Below, piece by piece: positions 1 to 7,603 of a stretch of 64,000 nucleotides of DNA. Position 1 is the first letter of the stretch. Each line of letters opens with the position of its first letter. The notes under the pieces are model-generated. The model saw nothing but the letters and a program-made list of their open reading frames with translations, was not told the DNA's origin and did no database searches. A program made the translations under genes and the position numbers. Source of the stretch: an uncultured Lachnospiraceae bacterium. Lineage in GTDB: Bacteria > Bacillota > Clostridia > Lachnospirales > Lachnospiraceae. The DNA lies in contig URUY01000003.1 of the NCBI GenBank assembly GCA_900551115.1, positions 1-64,000 on the forward strand, given 5' to 3'.

Positions 1-32
1 TTCAGTTTTTTGTCCGTACTCACTTCAGACAT
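1..32 (-). CDS. 5' end of a gene cut by the window edge, perhaps an MptD-type S component
   Basis: Only ten codons are visible, beginning ATG-TCT-GAA, 9 bases after a strong AAGGAGG. The hydrophilic, Lys-rich start resembles the start of the MptD-family S component at 10194. Locus 2 carries an mptD gene beside its half-ABC pair, so an mptD-like gene is a fair guess here. That identity is inference from layout; the start itself is seen. A GTTAG-N6-CTAAC dyad lies just upstream. Confidence 0.45.
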   Translation of the reverse strand, partial: MSEVSTDKKL

Positions 33-50
33 TGAAAATTCCTCCTTTTA

Positions 51-66
51 GTTAGATTTAGCTAAC
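51..66. promoter_or_regulatory. GTTAG-N6-CTAAC dyad, candidate metalloregulator operator
   Basis: Bases 51-66 read GTTAG, six bases, CTAAC. The same dyad occurs at 3849, 9452 and 12386, with a near copy at 13451, always in front of genes of the two transport loci. TTAG/CTAA half sites are typical of DtxR/IdeR-type boxes, and a DtxR-family gene lies at 5305. The regulator assignment is inference. Confidence 0.5.
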
Positions 67-194
67 CAGCAGTTTTTTTGAAAGCGCCATACGGCGCTCA
101 CAGTAATCATCATAGCAGACCTGAAAAATCTTTTCCGCTCCAATCGGTCTTTTTTATTCCGATAAGACTTTTTAATAAAAGTAAGAGTATTGAA

Positions 195-248
195 GGAAAA
201 GAAACAACTCGCATGAAAAGAGATTTTCTTTATCATACGAGCTGTTTC
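195..248 (-). terminator. Rho-independent terminator after the locus 1 half-ABC pair
   Basis: On the minus strand a long hairpin (GAAACAGCTCG pairing with CGAGTTGTTTC, extended by an A/T-rich stem) is followed by TTTTCC. It lies just downstream of the ABC gene ending at 279. The rest of 67-194 holds no convincing gene. Confidence 0.65.
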
Positions 249-278
249 CATTTTCCTTCCTAACAGTGGGAGTAGCTA

Positions 279-2027
279 TTACATCCCCAACTTCCACTGT
301 GACGTTTCTCTTTGAAGTTCAACCATACGCTGGTAAAGACCTCCCTGTTCCATTAGTTCTTGCGGCGTGCCCTGTTGAGCCACACAACCATTCTCCAGCA
401 CTACTATATGATCGGCACCGGCCACAGTACGCATTCTGTGGGCGATGACCAACACCGTCTTGCCTTGCAGCAGGCGGGAGAGCGCTTCCTGAACAGCACT
501 TTCGTTTTCTACATCTAGGCTGGCGGTTGCCTCATCCAGAAGAATGACAGGCGCATCTTTCAGAAGAGCTCGTGCGATGGAGATTCTTTGCCGTTCACCG
601 CCGGAGAGGGTGGAGCCGTTTTCTCCAATCATGGTCTGATAACCTTGGGGGAGTTTTTGAATAAATTCGTCACACCGGGCGGCTTTGGCGGCTGCGATTA
701 CTTCTTCGTCGGTAGCATCCCGGCGTCCCAGACGGATATTTTCCATGATTGTGTCTCGGAATAATACCACATCCTGAAATACCATGGAGTAGTATTTTAA
801 CAATGTTTCTGGTTCTACGCCGGATATATCTATACCGCCCAAAGACACCTTGCCCCTTGAAGCATCCCAGAATCTGGCCGCCAGTTTGCAGGCAGTAGAT
901 TTTCCTCCGCCGGAGGGACCGATAAGGGCGGTTACTTCTCCCTGTTTGGCAGTAAAGCTTACATCCTCAAGTACACCGTCCCCTTCCCGGTAGGCAAAGG
1001 ACACATGATCAAAGGTAATGTTGTAGTTTTCGGGCGCAAACTCTTTTGTACCCTCCTGTATCGGTTGTTCTAAAATGGAACGCATCCGTTCGATCTGCAG
1101 TTTCGTATTAAAAGTGGCGGCGATATTCTGCAGTACCAGCCCCAATGGGTCATAAAGCCTTGCGGCGGCAAAGAGAAATCCCAGAAAATAGAGAAAAGAA
1201 AGTTCTCCTGCTGCCAGAAGCGCTCCGCCAGTCAAAATAGTAGTGGCCAGCCCCAGACGAAGGAATGCTTGAGCGGAGCAGACAAATACACCGGTCGCCA
1301 ACTCTGAGTGGATGGAACCCTTTTCCATAGCGGCCAGCTTTTCCTCCAGTTTTCCCATGTAAGTTTCCTGTCGGCTGCATGCCTTAATATCCCGTATGGT
1401 TTCCAATCCTTCCTGGATACAGTCAGCGACAGCCCGCTTATTTAGAATATTCTTTGTACCGAAGGAATCCTGGATTTTCTTGCTCCCTGCTGTGAGCAGA
1501 ATTGCCACCGGCACCACCCACAGTACGGCCAGCGCCATCCGCCAGTCACAAAAGAACATAGCGATGCCGATCACAAGAGTGGAGAAAATGGATGCGAACA
1601 ACTGTGGCACGTAGTGGGAAAACATCTGATCCAGGCTGGAGCAGTCTGCGATCATGGTAGAGGTCAGGTCGCTTAGATCCCGGTTTCCGAAAAAACTCAA
1701 TGGCAGTCGGCGCAAAGTCTCCGCCAGGCTTACCCGGCGATTGGCGCTCTCCTTATAGGTTGCCAGATAAAGCGAAGCATACTGGAACCAGTGAAGAATG
1801 AACAGCAGGATCAGGACAGCTATGCCAAAGCCTGCATAAATCCAAAAGTCATCCATAGGACTGCCTCCGTTTTCCATGGAATCCAAAAGATGCTGCACTG
1901 TAAACAGGACGGCTCCAACCGGAAACATCAGGCTTAAATTGCACACAAAGCACCAGATCACTGCTTTTACCAAATCTTTTGCTCCTTTTTCACTGAGCGC
2001 AAACAAATGTTGTAGTTTTTTTGTCAT
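279..2027 (-). CDS. Half-ABC transporter (permease plus ATPase), second subunit of locus 1
   Basis: A 582-residue ABC exporter-fold half-transporter. The first ~320 residues hold six membrane spans; the ATPase domain has Walker A GPSGGGKST near residue 370, signature LSGGERQRIS near 472, Walker B VILLDEATASLD near 496 and the switch His in IAHRMRT near 530. The start at 2027 was chosen because GGAGG lies 7 bases upstream and its ATGA overlaps the stop of the preceding ABC gene, so the two are translationally coupled and probably form a heterodimer. The D-loop is normal (SLD). Paired half-transporters of this type export drugs or peptides, but the YbtP/YbtQ and IrtA/IrtB group imports siderophores. 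Import is favoured here by the metalloregulator-like operators and the paralogous ECF-linked locus; the substrate is not known. Confidence 0.85.
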   Translation of the reverse strand: MTKKLQHLFALSEKGAKDLVKAVIWCFVCNLSLMFPVGAVLFTVQHLLDSMENGGSPMDDFWIYAGFGIAVLILLFILHWFQYASLYLATYKESANRRVSLAETLRRLPLSFFGNRDLSDLTSTMIADCSSLDQMFSHYVPQLFASIFSTLVIGIAMFFCDWRMALAVLWVVPVAILLTAGSKKIQDSFGTKNILNKRAVADCIQEGLETIRDIKACSRQETYMGKLEEKLAAMEKGSIHSELATGVFVCSAQAFLRLGLATTILTGGALLAAGELSFLYFLGFLFAAARLYDPLGLVLQNIAATFNTKLQIERMRSILEQPIQEGTKEFAPENYNITFDHVSFAYREGDGVLEDVSFTAKQGEVTALIGPSGGGKSTACKLAARFWDASRGKVSLGGIDISGVEPETLLKYYSMVFQDVVLFRDTIMENIRLGRRDATDEEVIAAAKAARCDEFIQKLPQGYQTMIGENGSTLSGGERQRISIARALLKDAPVILLDEATASLDVENESAVQEALSRLLQGKTVLVIAHRMRTVAGADHIVVLENGCVAQQGTPQELMEQGGLYQRMVELQRETSQWKLGM

Positions 2028-3805
2028 ACCGCTTCCTCCTTTCCGACCTTCCACCGGGCGCTGCGCTGGTAATCTTCCCACATGGCGGTATAAACACCGC
2101 GCAGTGCAAGCAGGCTTTCGTGACTGTCCTGTTCGACAATCTTCCCTTCGCTCAGGACAATGATAGAATCTGCATTCTGTACGGTAGACAGTCTATGGGC
2201 GATCATCAATACGGTTTTGTTCTTTGTCAGCACTTCAAATGCTTTCTGAATCTGATGTTCATTTTCCGGGTCAGCAAAAGCAGTGGCCTCATCCAGCACT
2301 ACAATGGGGGCGTTTTTCAAAATGGCCCGCGCCAGAGCAATCCTCTGCTGTTCACCGCCGGAAAGATAAATGCCTTTTGTCCCAACCACAGTATCCAGAC
2401 CCTGCGGCAGTTTTTGAAGAATATCATCGCACTGGGCGGCATGGGCGGCAGACAGAACTTCATCTCTGGTCGCCTCTGGTCTGGCAGCCCGGATATTTTC
2501 CAGAAGGCTTTCCTTAAACAGCCGGGTATCCTGGAAGACAAATGCTACCTGACTCATCAGATCTTCTGTGTTCATCTCCCGGACATTGACTCCACCGATT
2601 GCGACGGTACCGCTGTCTGTATCCCAGAAACGAGGGATCAGGCTGGCGGCTGTGGTCTTGCCGCCTCCGGACGGACCTACCAGCGCCGTCACCTGTCCGG
2701 AACGGACAGAAAATGACACATTATCCAGAGCAGGTCGATCCGCACCCGGATAAGTAAAGGTCACATGGTCAAAGGAGATATTGGCATTTACCGGACGTTT
2801 CTGTACGTTTGATTCTTCCATGGGTTTCTGGCCGAGTATTTCATCCAGACGCCCCACGGCCTCGTCTGCTTCCATGACAGCCTCGCTCATATACATGATT
2901 CGGTTGATCATCTGGCCGCAGGCGGGAGCAAACAGGGCGTAGAAGATAAAGTTGACAAGCACTGTGCGTATATCTCCGCTGGAAGACAGCAGCAGTGCCG
3001 CCGGAATCAGCAGAGCAAAGGCACCATTGATAAAAGTCAGGAAACAGGTCTGCCCCACACGGCAGCTCATGGCATACTGGCTGGCCAGATCGCTATAGTC
3101 TCTGATAGCGGCGTAAAAAGCTTTGAAGGAGTAGACCGTCTGCTGGAACATCTTTACAACCGGGATACCTCGGACATATTCTACCGCTTCGCCGCTCATG
3201 CGTTCAATTTCCTTCTGGTACCGATGGAAAAATCCGGCGTTTTTTCCTCCCATCATCAGGCACATGGAAAGAAGGGCGAGAACCATGGTAAGCAGGCACA
3301 GAAGCCCCATTTTCCAGTCAAAGAGAAACAGCATTACGATGGCAGCGATCGGGGTGACGATGGTTCCCGCCAGATCAGGGAGCTTGTGGGCCAGCAGATC
3401 TTCCGTGAGTCCGGCGTTGTCATCAATCAGTTTCCTGAGACGCCCTGACTGATTTCCCGTAAAGAATCCCAGAGGCAGATTCAATACGTGGGCCATAGCA
3501 GTACGCCGGATGTTCCGGGCGGTTCGGAATGCAGCGATATGAGTAGACATGAGCGCCGCAAAATACAGAGCGATACTGCCGATGGCAGTCCATACCGCAG
3601 TCCAGCCCCAGCGGGCCAGGCCGGAGGTTCCCTCAAGGCCGGGCCAGGACTCCAGTACATTCCTTGCCGCCAGCCAGACGCACACATAAGGGATCAGTCC
3701 CAGTATCGCAGACAGGGCAGAGAGGATACAGCCCAACAGGGTGAGATTTTTGTGCCCGCCTGCATAGCTCAAGATGCGGGACAGGCTGCTTTGTTTTTTT
3801 TGCAT
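2024..3805 (-). CDS. Half-ABC transporter (permease plus ATPase), first subunit of locus 1
   Basis: A 593-residue half-transporter with six N-terminal membrane spans and a C-terminal ATPase: Walker A GPSGGGKTT near residue 375, signature LSGGEQQRIA near 480, Walker B VVLDEATA and switch IAHRLS. After Walker B the D-loop reads FADPEN instead of the usual SLD, as in the locus 2 counterpart, so this subunit type is distinct from its partner. AGGAGG stands 10 bases before the chosen ATG; a GTG three bases earlier is an equally possible start. The gene follows tetR by 81 bases with a terminator and the GTTAG-N6-CTAAC dyad between them, and overlaps the next ABC gene by four bases. It closely resembles the gene at 7604-9418. 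Role: probably one half of a heterodimeric metal-chelate importer (inference); drug export is the alternative. Confidence 0.85.
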   Translation of the reverse strand: MQKKQSSLSRILSYAGGHKNLTLLGCILSALSAILGLIPYVCVWLAARNVLESWPGLEGTSGLARWGWTAVWTAIGSIALYFAALMSTHIAAFRTARNIRRTAMAHVLNLPLGFFTGNQSGRLRKLIDDNAGLTEDLLAHKLPDLAGTIVTPIAAIVMLFLFDWKMGLLCLLTMVLALLSMCLMMGGKNAGFFHRYQKEIERMSGEAVEYVRGIPVVKMFQQTVYSFKAFYAAIRDYSDLASQYAMSCRVGQTCFLTFINGAFALLIPAALLLSSSGDIRTVLVNFIFYALFAPACGQMINRIMYMSEAVMEADEAVGRLDEILGQKPMEESNVQKRPVNANISFDHVTFTYPGADRPALDNVSFSVRSGQVTALVGPSGGGKTTAASLIPRFWDTDSGTVAIGGVNVREMNTEDLMSQVAFVFQDTRLFKESLLENIRAARPEATRDEVLSAAHAAQCDDILQKLPQGLDTVVGTKGIYLSGGEQQRIALARAILKNAPIVVLDEATAFADPENEHQIQKAFEVLTKNKTVLMIAHRLSTVQNADSIIVLSEGKIVEQDSHESLLALRGVYTAMWEDYQRSARWKVGKEEAV

Positions 3806-3848
3806 CACAAGAATACCTCCTCTACTTGTTGAAAATATTTATCATGAA

Positions 3849-3864
3849 GTTAGATATAACTAAC
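3849..3864. promoter_or_regulatory. GTTAG-N6-CTAAC dyad upstream of the locus 1 ABC pair
   Basis: The near-palindrome GTTAGATATAACTAAC lies 44 bases before the ABC start at 3805. It is the same dyad as at 51, 9452 and 12386. No good -35/-10 pair was found around it. Confidence 0.5.
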
Positions 3865-3871
3865 TGTCATG

Positions 3872-3896
3872 CAAAAAAGATTGGGGCTATTGCCCC
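3872..3896 (-). terminator. Terminator overlapping the tetR stop codon
   Basis: On the minus strand GGGGC-AATA-GCCCC is followed by AATCTTTTTT. The stem includes the last codons and TAG stop of tetR. Confidence 0.7.
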
Positions 3897-4516
3897 ATCA
3901 ATTTCAGCCATCCGGCCGTGTAAAAATCCCGCAATTGATCCACATAGCGCAGGGCTTTATCCCTTGGCATATCGTGTAGCACGATCTCAAATACCCCGTT
4001 AAACATACCGCTGGCAATGATATGGCACATCTGCTCATCCAGTTCCGGGATGTTCCGTCCGAGGCGGCGGAGGACTTCCATATATTTTATCGTGTATTCT
4101 ACTTCCATCTCCACCATGTTATGGACAAAATGCTCATAGCTGGTGCCTTCCGATCGGCACAGCATCAGTTTCACCGGTTCCCGGTGCTGACAGATGTATT
4201 CTACCATCCAGTGGATACAGTTCGAGGATTCCACCCCCATGTGGTCTGGCTGCTGTTCTTCAGGCAGCTCGGCGAAAGAGGTCTGGGCCTCCATAAACTT
4301 CCCCATGAGCGCCGCGGCATGAGGTTCCACAATGGCGTTAAACAAAGCCTCTTTGCTGGAAAAATATCCATAGAAGGCACCGGTGGTCACGCCGGCCTTT
4401 TTTACGATCTGACGTAGGGATGCGCCCAGAAAACCTTTGTCAGAAAATTCTTCCATGGCGGCCTGCAAAATATTTTCTAATGTGGCAGATGACTTTTCGT
4501 CCATAATATCCTCCAT
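3887..4516 (-). CDS. TetR/AcrR-family transcriptional regulator
   Basis: A 209-residue one-component repressor. The N-terminal ~60 residues are the family HTH, with the typical run from FSDKGF through GVTTGAFYGYF to SKEALF. The remaining helices form the ligand-binding domain, whose ligand cannot be read from sequence. It starts at ATG 4516 after GGAGGATATT. The gene stands at the head of locus 1, and its own promoter carries tandem palindromic 13-mers at the transcription start, so autorepression is likely. Whether it also controls the ABC pair is open, since a terminator and another type of operator separate them. Confidence 0.88.
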   Translation of the reverse strand: MEDIMDEKSSATLENILQAAMEEFSDKGFLGASLRQIVKKAGVTTGAFYGYFSSKEALFNAIVEPHAAALMGKFMEAQTSFAELPEEQQPDHMGVESSNCIHWMVEYICQHREPVKLMLCRSEGTSYEHFVHNMVEMEVEYTIKYMEVLRRLGRNIPELDEQMCHIIASGMFNGVFEIVLHDMPRDKALRYVDQLRDFYTAGWLKLMGQ

Positions 4517-4569
4517 ATAACAGTGTCATATAACAATGTTATTATATGTCGCAGAATAAGATTTGTCAA
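4517..4569 (-). promoter_or_regulatory. tetR promoter with two tandem operator-like 13-mers
   Basis: On the minus strand a perfect -35 TTGACA (4564-4569) is separated by 17 bases from a perfect -10 TATAAT (4541-4546). Two adjacent 13-mers of form ATAACARTGTYAT follow (4530-4542, a perfect palindrome around its centre, and 4517-4529), covering the -10 edge and the transcription start. Confidence 0.75.
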
Positions 4570-4584
4570 TAGGAGAGTACGTAT

Positions 4585-4637
4585 AAAAAACTCGCAGTTC
4601 ATCAGAGTAATTAAACTCTATCCTGCGAGTCTTATTT
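4585..4637. terminator. Bidirectional hairpin terminator, copy of the one at 13564
   Basis: ACTCGCAG pairs with CTGCGAGT, flanked by AAAAAA on the left and TTATTTTT on the right, so it can work on either strand. An almost identical element follows the intact xre gene at 13564-13606. Confidence 0.65.
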
Positions 4638-4652
4638 TTCTTTTGCTATTCC

Positions 4653-4808
4653 TTATGGAGGCACGAATTCCAGTAGATCACCGATCTCACTATTCAATAC
4701 CGCGCATAGGCGTGCGAGAACATCTATATCTAATCGAGGGATCTGGTTCCTGCAGTAGTTGTTGATCTACGTCCGCTGCATCTCGGCCCGGTGGCTTAAC
4801 ATATTGTC
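4653..4808 (-). pseudogene. Broken remnant of an Xre-family HTH regulator
   Basis: The minus strand reads a near copy of the intact Xre protein at 13604-13834 (shared stretches NNYCRNQI, LDIDVLARLC, IGDLLEFVPP). A TAG replaces the Gln codon in the RTQINN segment, and similarity stops on the 5' side near 4808, so the N-terminal third is missing. With the shared terminator it makes a ~220 bp duplicated segment. It is a degraded duplicate, not a functional gene. Confidence 0.8.
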
Positions 4809-4885
4809 GAAGGATACAAGACAGATATAAATTATGAAGAATAGAAAAGAAGAACAGCAGCCTGGGTGGATCAGACTGCTGACTC

Positions 4886-5215
4886 TTATTTCTCTGCTTG
4901 TATCTCAAAGCAATATCCAACTTCCCGGACGGATCGGATGGTAAAGGGAGCATTGGGAGTTGCCTGATATAGTTTCTCCCGTAGGTTGCAGATGTGAAAG
5001 CCGATAGTATTGTTTTCATTACCAGACGGGCAATCTCCCCAAACTTTTTCGTAGATTTGGCTGTATGTAAGCACATGTCCCTTGTTGGCTGCAAGCAATA
5101 GAAGAATTTCGTACTCCTTTGCAGTGAGCTGAATCTCCTGGCGATCACGAAAAACTTTTCGTTTGCTTGGATAGATCTCAAGACCAGGGAGGGATAGCAT
5201 CGGTTCCCTGGCCAA
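4886..5215 (-). CDS. OmpR-type winged-helix regulator with rudimentary N-terminal part
   Basis: About 110 residues, nearly all a Trans_reg_C winged helix: QLTAKEYEILLLLAANKG, then a recognition helix region YSQIYEKVWG, then NLREKLY and the RSVREVGYCFE wing. It is the DNA-binding half of a response regulator. The frame stays open upstream to about 5319 (VIILDLSEQD and on), which looks like the end of a receiver domain lacking the phosphorylation site, but no ATG, GTG or TTG precedes it. The TTG at 5215 is therefore nominal; ATG 5200 is another choice. The extended frame would overlap the 3' end of the DtxR-family gene, suggesting translational coupling. Target and signal are unknown. Confidence 0.6.
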   Translation of the reverse strand: MAREPMLSLPGLEIYPSKRKVFRDRQEIQLTAKEYEILLLLAANKGHVLTYSQIYEKVWGDCPSGNENNTIGFHICNLREKLYQATPNAPFTIRSVREVGYCFEIQAEK

Positions 5216-5304
5216 TTCGTATGTTTCTATTTCTGGATGGCATTTGAGAATGGAAAGAATCTCATCGAATGCTTCAGAGTCTTGTTCTGACAGATCTAAG
5301 ATGA

Positions 5305-5703
5305 TTACTCGTCCGATGATACCACCTCCTGGTTGTTGTTTTCAAAAGACTTTTTAAGGTGTTCAAAACTTTCTGTGCTGATAACATGTTCGATTCGACA
5401 AGCATCGGCCTCTGCTGTTTTAGGATCTACCCCTAATGCTATAAGTCGTTCTGTAAAGAAACAGTGACGCTCATAAATTTGTTCCGCAACCTCACGGCCC
5501 ACATCAGTCAAATGGAGAAAGTGATTTTCGTCCATTGTGAGAAAACCACTTTCTTTTAGTGTATTGACCGCAACACATACGCTGGGCTTTGACACCTCCA
5601 TGTGTCGGGCTACATCTACGGAGCGCACCATGCCGAGTTTCTTTTGGAGAACAAGGATGGTTTCCAGGTAGTCCTCCCCGGACGGAGTTATTACGGGCTT
5701 CAT
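5305..5703 (-). CDS. DtxR/MntR-family metal-dependent repressor
   Basis: From ATG 5703 (AAGGAGAG about 9 bases upstream) the protein has 132 residues: an N-terminal winged helix followed by the dimerisation domain, with no SH3-like third domain. Candidate metal ligands are Asp11 and Glu14 in EDYLE, His80 in ERHCFF, and Cys102, Glu105 and His106 in ACRIEH. Cys-x2-Glu-His matches iron-sensing DtxR/IdeR, while Asp at position 11 matches manganese-sensing MntR. An in-frame ATG at 5775 with AAGGGGG would add 24 residues. The gene lies downstream of the locus 2 ABC pair. Proposed role: Fe(II) or Mn(II) dependent repressor of both transport loci through the GTTAG-N6-CTAAC dyads (inference). Confidence 0.85.
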   Translation of the reverse strand: MKPVITPSGEDYLETILVLQKKLGMVRSVDVARHMEVSKPSVCVAVNTLKESGFLTMDENHFLHLTDVGREVAEQIYERHCFFTERLIALGVDPKTAEADACRIEHVISTESFEHLKKSFENNNQEVVSSDE

Positions 5704-5864
5704 AAACTCTTTGCTCTCCTTTGCCTGTTTTTGTTGCAATTCTTCCCATGCTTCACAAATAATCAAAGAAAACATCTTAGTGCGCCCCCTTTCTTGCTAA
5801 CAAATTGTTTTCCAATAACTCTCTCTGGGTGCATGAAGTTTCAGTGTATGCTCGAATATGAAAA

Positions 5865-7601
5865 TTACACAGCCCAGCCAAGGCTTTCCTGTTGAATATG
5901 GAACAACTTATGATACAGTCCATTCTGCTGCATTAATTCATCGTGGGTTCCATGCTCTACCAACCTACCGTTATCAAGAACGAGGATCTGGTCCGCATCC
6001 ACAACTGTACGGAGGCGGTGGGCGATCATAATAACTGTCTTACCTTCCACCAATTTGGCAATCGCCTTTTGAACCAGAACTTCATTCTCCGGGTCGAGGG
6101 ATGCTGTGGCCTCGTCAAGCAGAATAATGGGCGCATTTTTCAGCAATGCTCGGGCGATGGAAATACGCTGGCGCTCACCGCCGGAAAGGGTGCTGCCGTT
6201 TTCACCGAGGACCGTCTGATACCCGTCCGGCATCTCCCGAACAAATTCATCACAGTAGGCTGCCTTTGCTGCAGCAATTACTTGGTCATCCGTTGCATTT
6301 GGGTTGCCAAGGCGGATATTGTTCATAACTGTATCGTTGAACAAGGTTACATCCTGAAACACAAAGGACATATAGGACATTAGACTTTCTGGTTTCATAC
6401 TCTTTATGTCCTTGCCGCCCACAGTGATTTTGCCATGCTGTACATCCCAAAAACGAGCAATTAGTTTGGAAATTGTGCTTTTGCCAGAACCGGACGGGCC
6501 AACGAGAGCGGTTACGCTTCCCTGGGGGATTTTGCAGGAAACATCTTTAATAACATCTTCCTGGTTGTAGGCAAAGGTTACATGGGAAAGCTCAATATCA
6601 CAGTTTGGTACAGTTTTCCCTTCGCCATCCATTGCAGGAGTAGTCAGCAGAGTACGCATACGACTTGTGACTACATTCAAATTCAGCAGCGAAGACAGAT
6701 TTGCCAGGATTGACAGGATCGGGCCGTAAATTCGTGTTACCATCAGCAGGAACATGAGTAGAGGAAGAAGCTCAATCTGCCCATTTGTCAAGAGAATAGC
6801 GCCGACAAAAATCGTGATACCAATGCCCGCCTGCAAAATCATGCTGGCACTGGACATGAATACTCCAACAGCCATTTCAACTTTGATAGCAATCTTTTTC
6901 ATTGCAAGCAGAGCTTTATCCAACGCACTGAAATGGGAGCCGGAAAGACCACAGGATTTGATGATCTTCATGCCCTCCAGGTATTCCTGCACCTGGTCAG
7001 AAGCAGCCAACTTAGCGTCAACCTGTTTTTCGAACAATTTCTTTTGATGGTTCCGGCTGAGCCAGATAATAAGGAACGCAATCGGAACCGTGATAAATAC
7101 ACACAGTGCGAGCCGCCAATCGAAAAAGGCAAGCAGGATACAGGTCAGGGTTACGGTAATTCCGTTTGCGATCAGTGGAGGGATCGTGCTGCTGAGCAGA
7201 GACTCCATACTACTGCAATCTGCCATCATATTAGTGGTCAGTTCAGAAAGATCCTTTGTATTGAAGAAGTTCATAGGAAGTTTCCGAAGATGCTCTGCAA
7301 TTCTCAACCGAGTAGTGTTTGACTCCTTGTAGGATGCAATATAAGTTTTCCGGTAATCGTTTTTGGCTGCCAGGAATACCAAAATAGCAGAAATGATACC
7401 TGCTCCCCAAAGCATCCAGATATGATTCCACTGGATCGTGCCGCCACTAACAAAAGGAGACAAGATTTCGCTGAATATCATTACGGTTACACAGAATGGA
7501 AGAAGCATAGCAAGGTTCGTTAATGTGCAAGCGAAGATTGCCTTTTTCAGATCTGCATAACCTTTATCAGATAAAAAGAGAGCTTTTTGTAATTTGCTCA
7601 T
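5865..7601 (-). CDS. Half-ABC transporter (permease plus ATPase), second subunit of locus 2
   Basis: A 578-residue half-transporter, the paralogue of the gene at 279-2027 (both begin with a Leu-Gln-rich segment and then LSDKGYADL or LSEKGAKDL). Six membrane spans precede an ATPase with Walker A GPSGSGKST, signature LSGGERQRIS, Walker B IILLDEATASLD and switch IAHRLRT. All catalytic motifs are intact. It starts two bases after the stop of its partner ABC gene, so the two are cotranslated and probably pair. In the YbtP/YbtQ and IrtAB families such heterodimers bring Fe-siderophore across the membrane despite an exporter fold. The metalloregulator and ECF genes around it support that reading; the substrate is unproven. 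Confidence 0.86.
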   Translation of the reverse strand: MSKLQKALFLSDKGYADLKKAIFACTLTNLAMLLPFCVTVMIFSEILSPFVSGGTIQWNHIWMLWGAGIISAILVFLAAKNDYRKTYIASYKESNTTRLRIAEHLRKLPMNFFNTKDLSELTTNMMADCSSMESLLSSTIPPLIANGITVTLTCILLAFFDWRLALCVFITVPIAFLIIWLSRNHQKKLFEKQVDAKLAASDQVQEYLEGMKIIKSCGLSGSHFSALDKALLAMKKIAIKVEMAVGVFMSSASMILQAGIGITIFVGAILLTNGQIELLPLLMFLLMVTRIYGPILSILANLSSLLNLNVVTSRMRTLLTTPAMDGEGKTVPNCDIELSHVTFAYNQEDVIKDVSCKIPQGSVTALVGPSGSGKSTISKLIARFWDVQHGKITVGGKDIKSMKPESLMSYMSFVFQDVTLFNDTVMNNIRLGNPNATDDQVIAAAKAAYCDEFVREMPDGYQTVLGENGSTLSGGERQRISIARALLKNAPIILLDEATASLDPENEVLVQKAIAKLVEGKTVIMIAHRLRTVVDADQILVLDNGRLVEHGTHDELMQQNGLYHKLFHIQQESLGWAV

Positions 7602-7603
7602 AA

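Noticed and set aside
86..108. GAGCGCC/GGCGCT hairpin
   Set aside because: On the minus strand it is followed by As, and on the plus strand by mixed sequence, so it is not a terminator; no gene depends on it.
4690..5181. Leftward 163-codon frame over the winged-helix gene
   Set aside because: It is out of frame with both the winged-helix protein and the xre remnant, has no ribosome site and its sequence shows no domain pattern.
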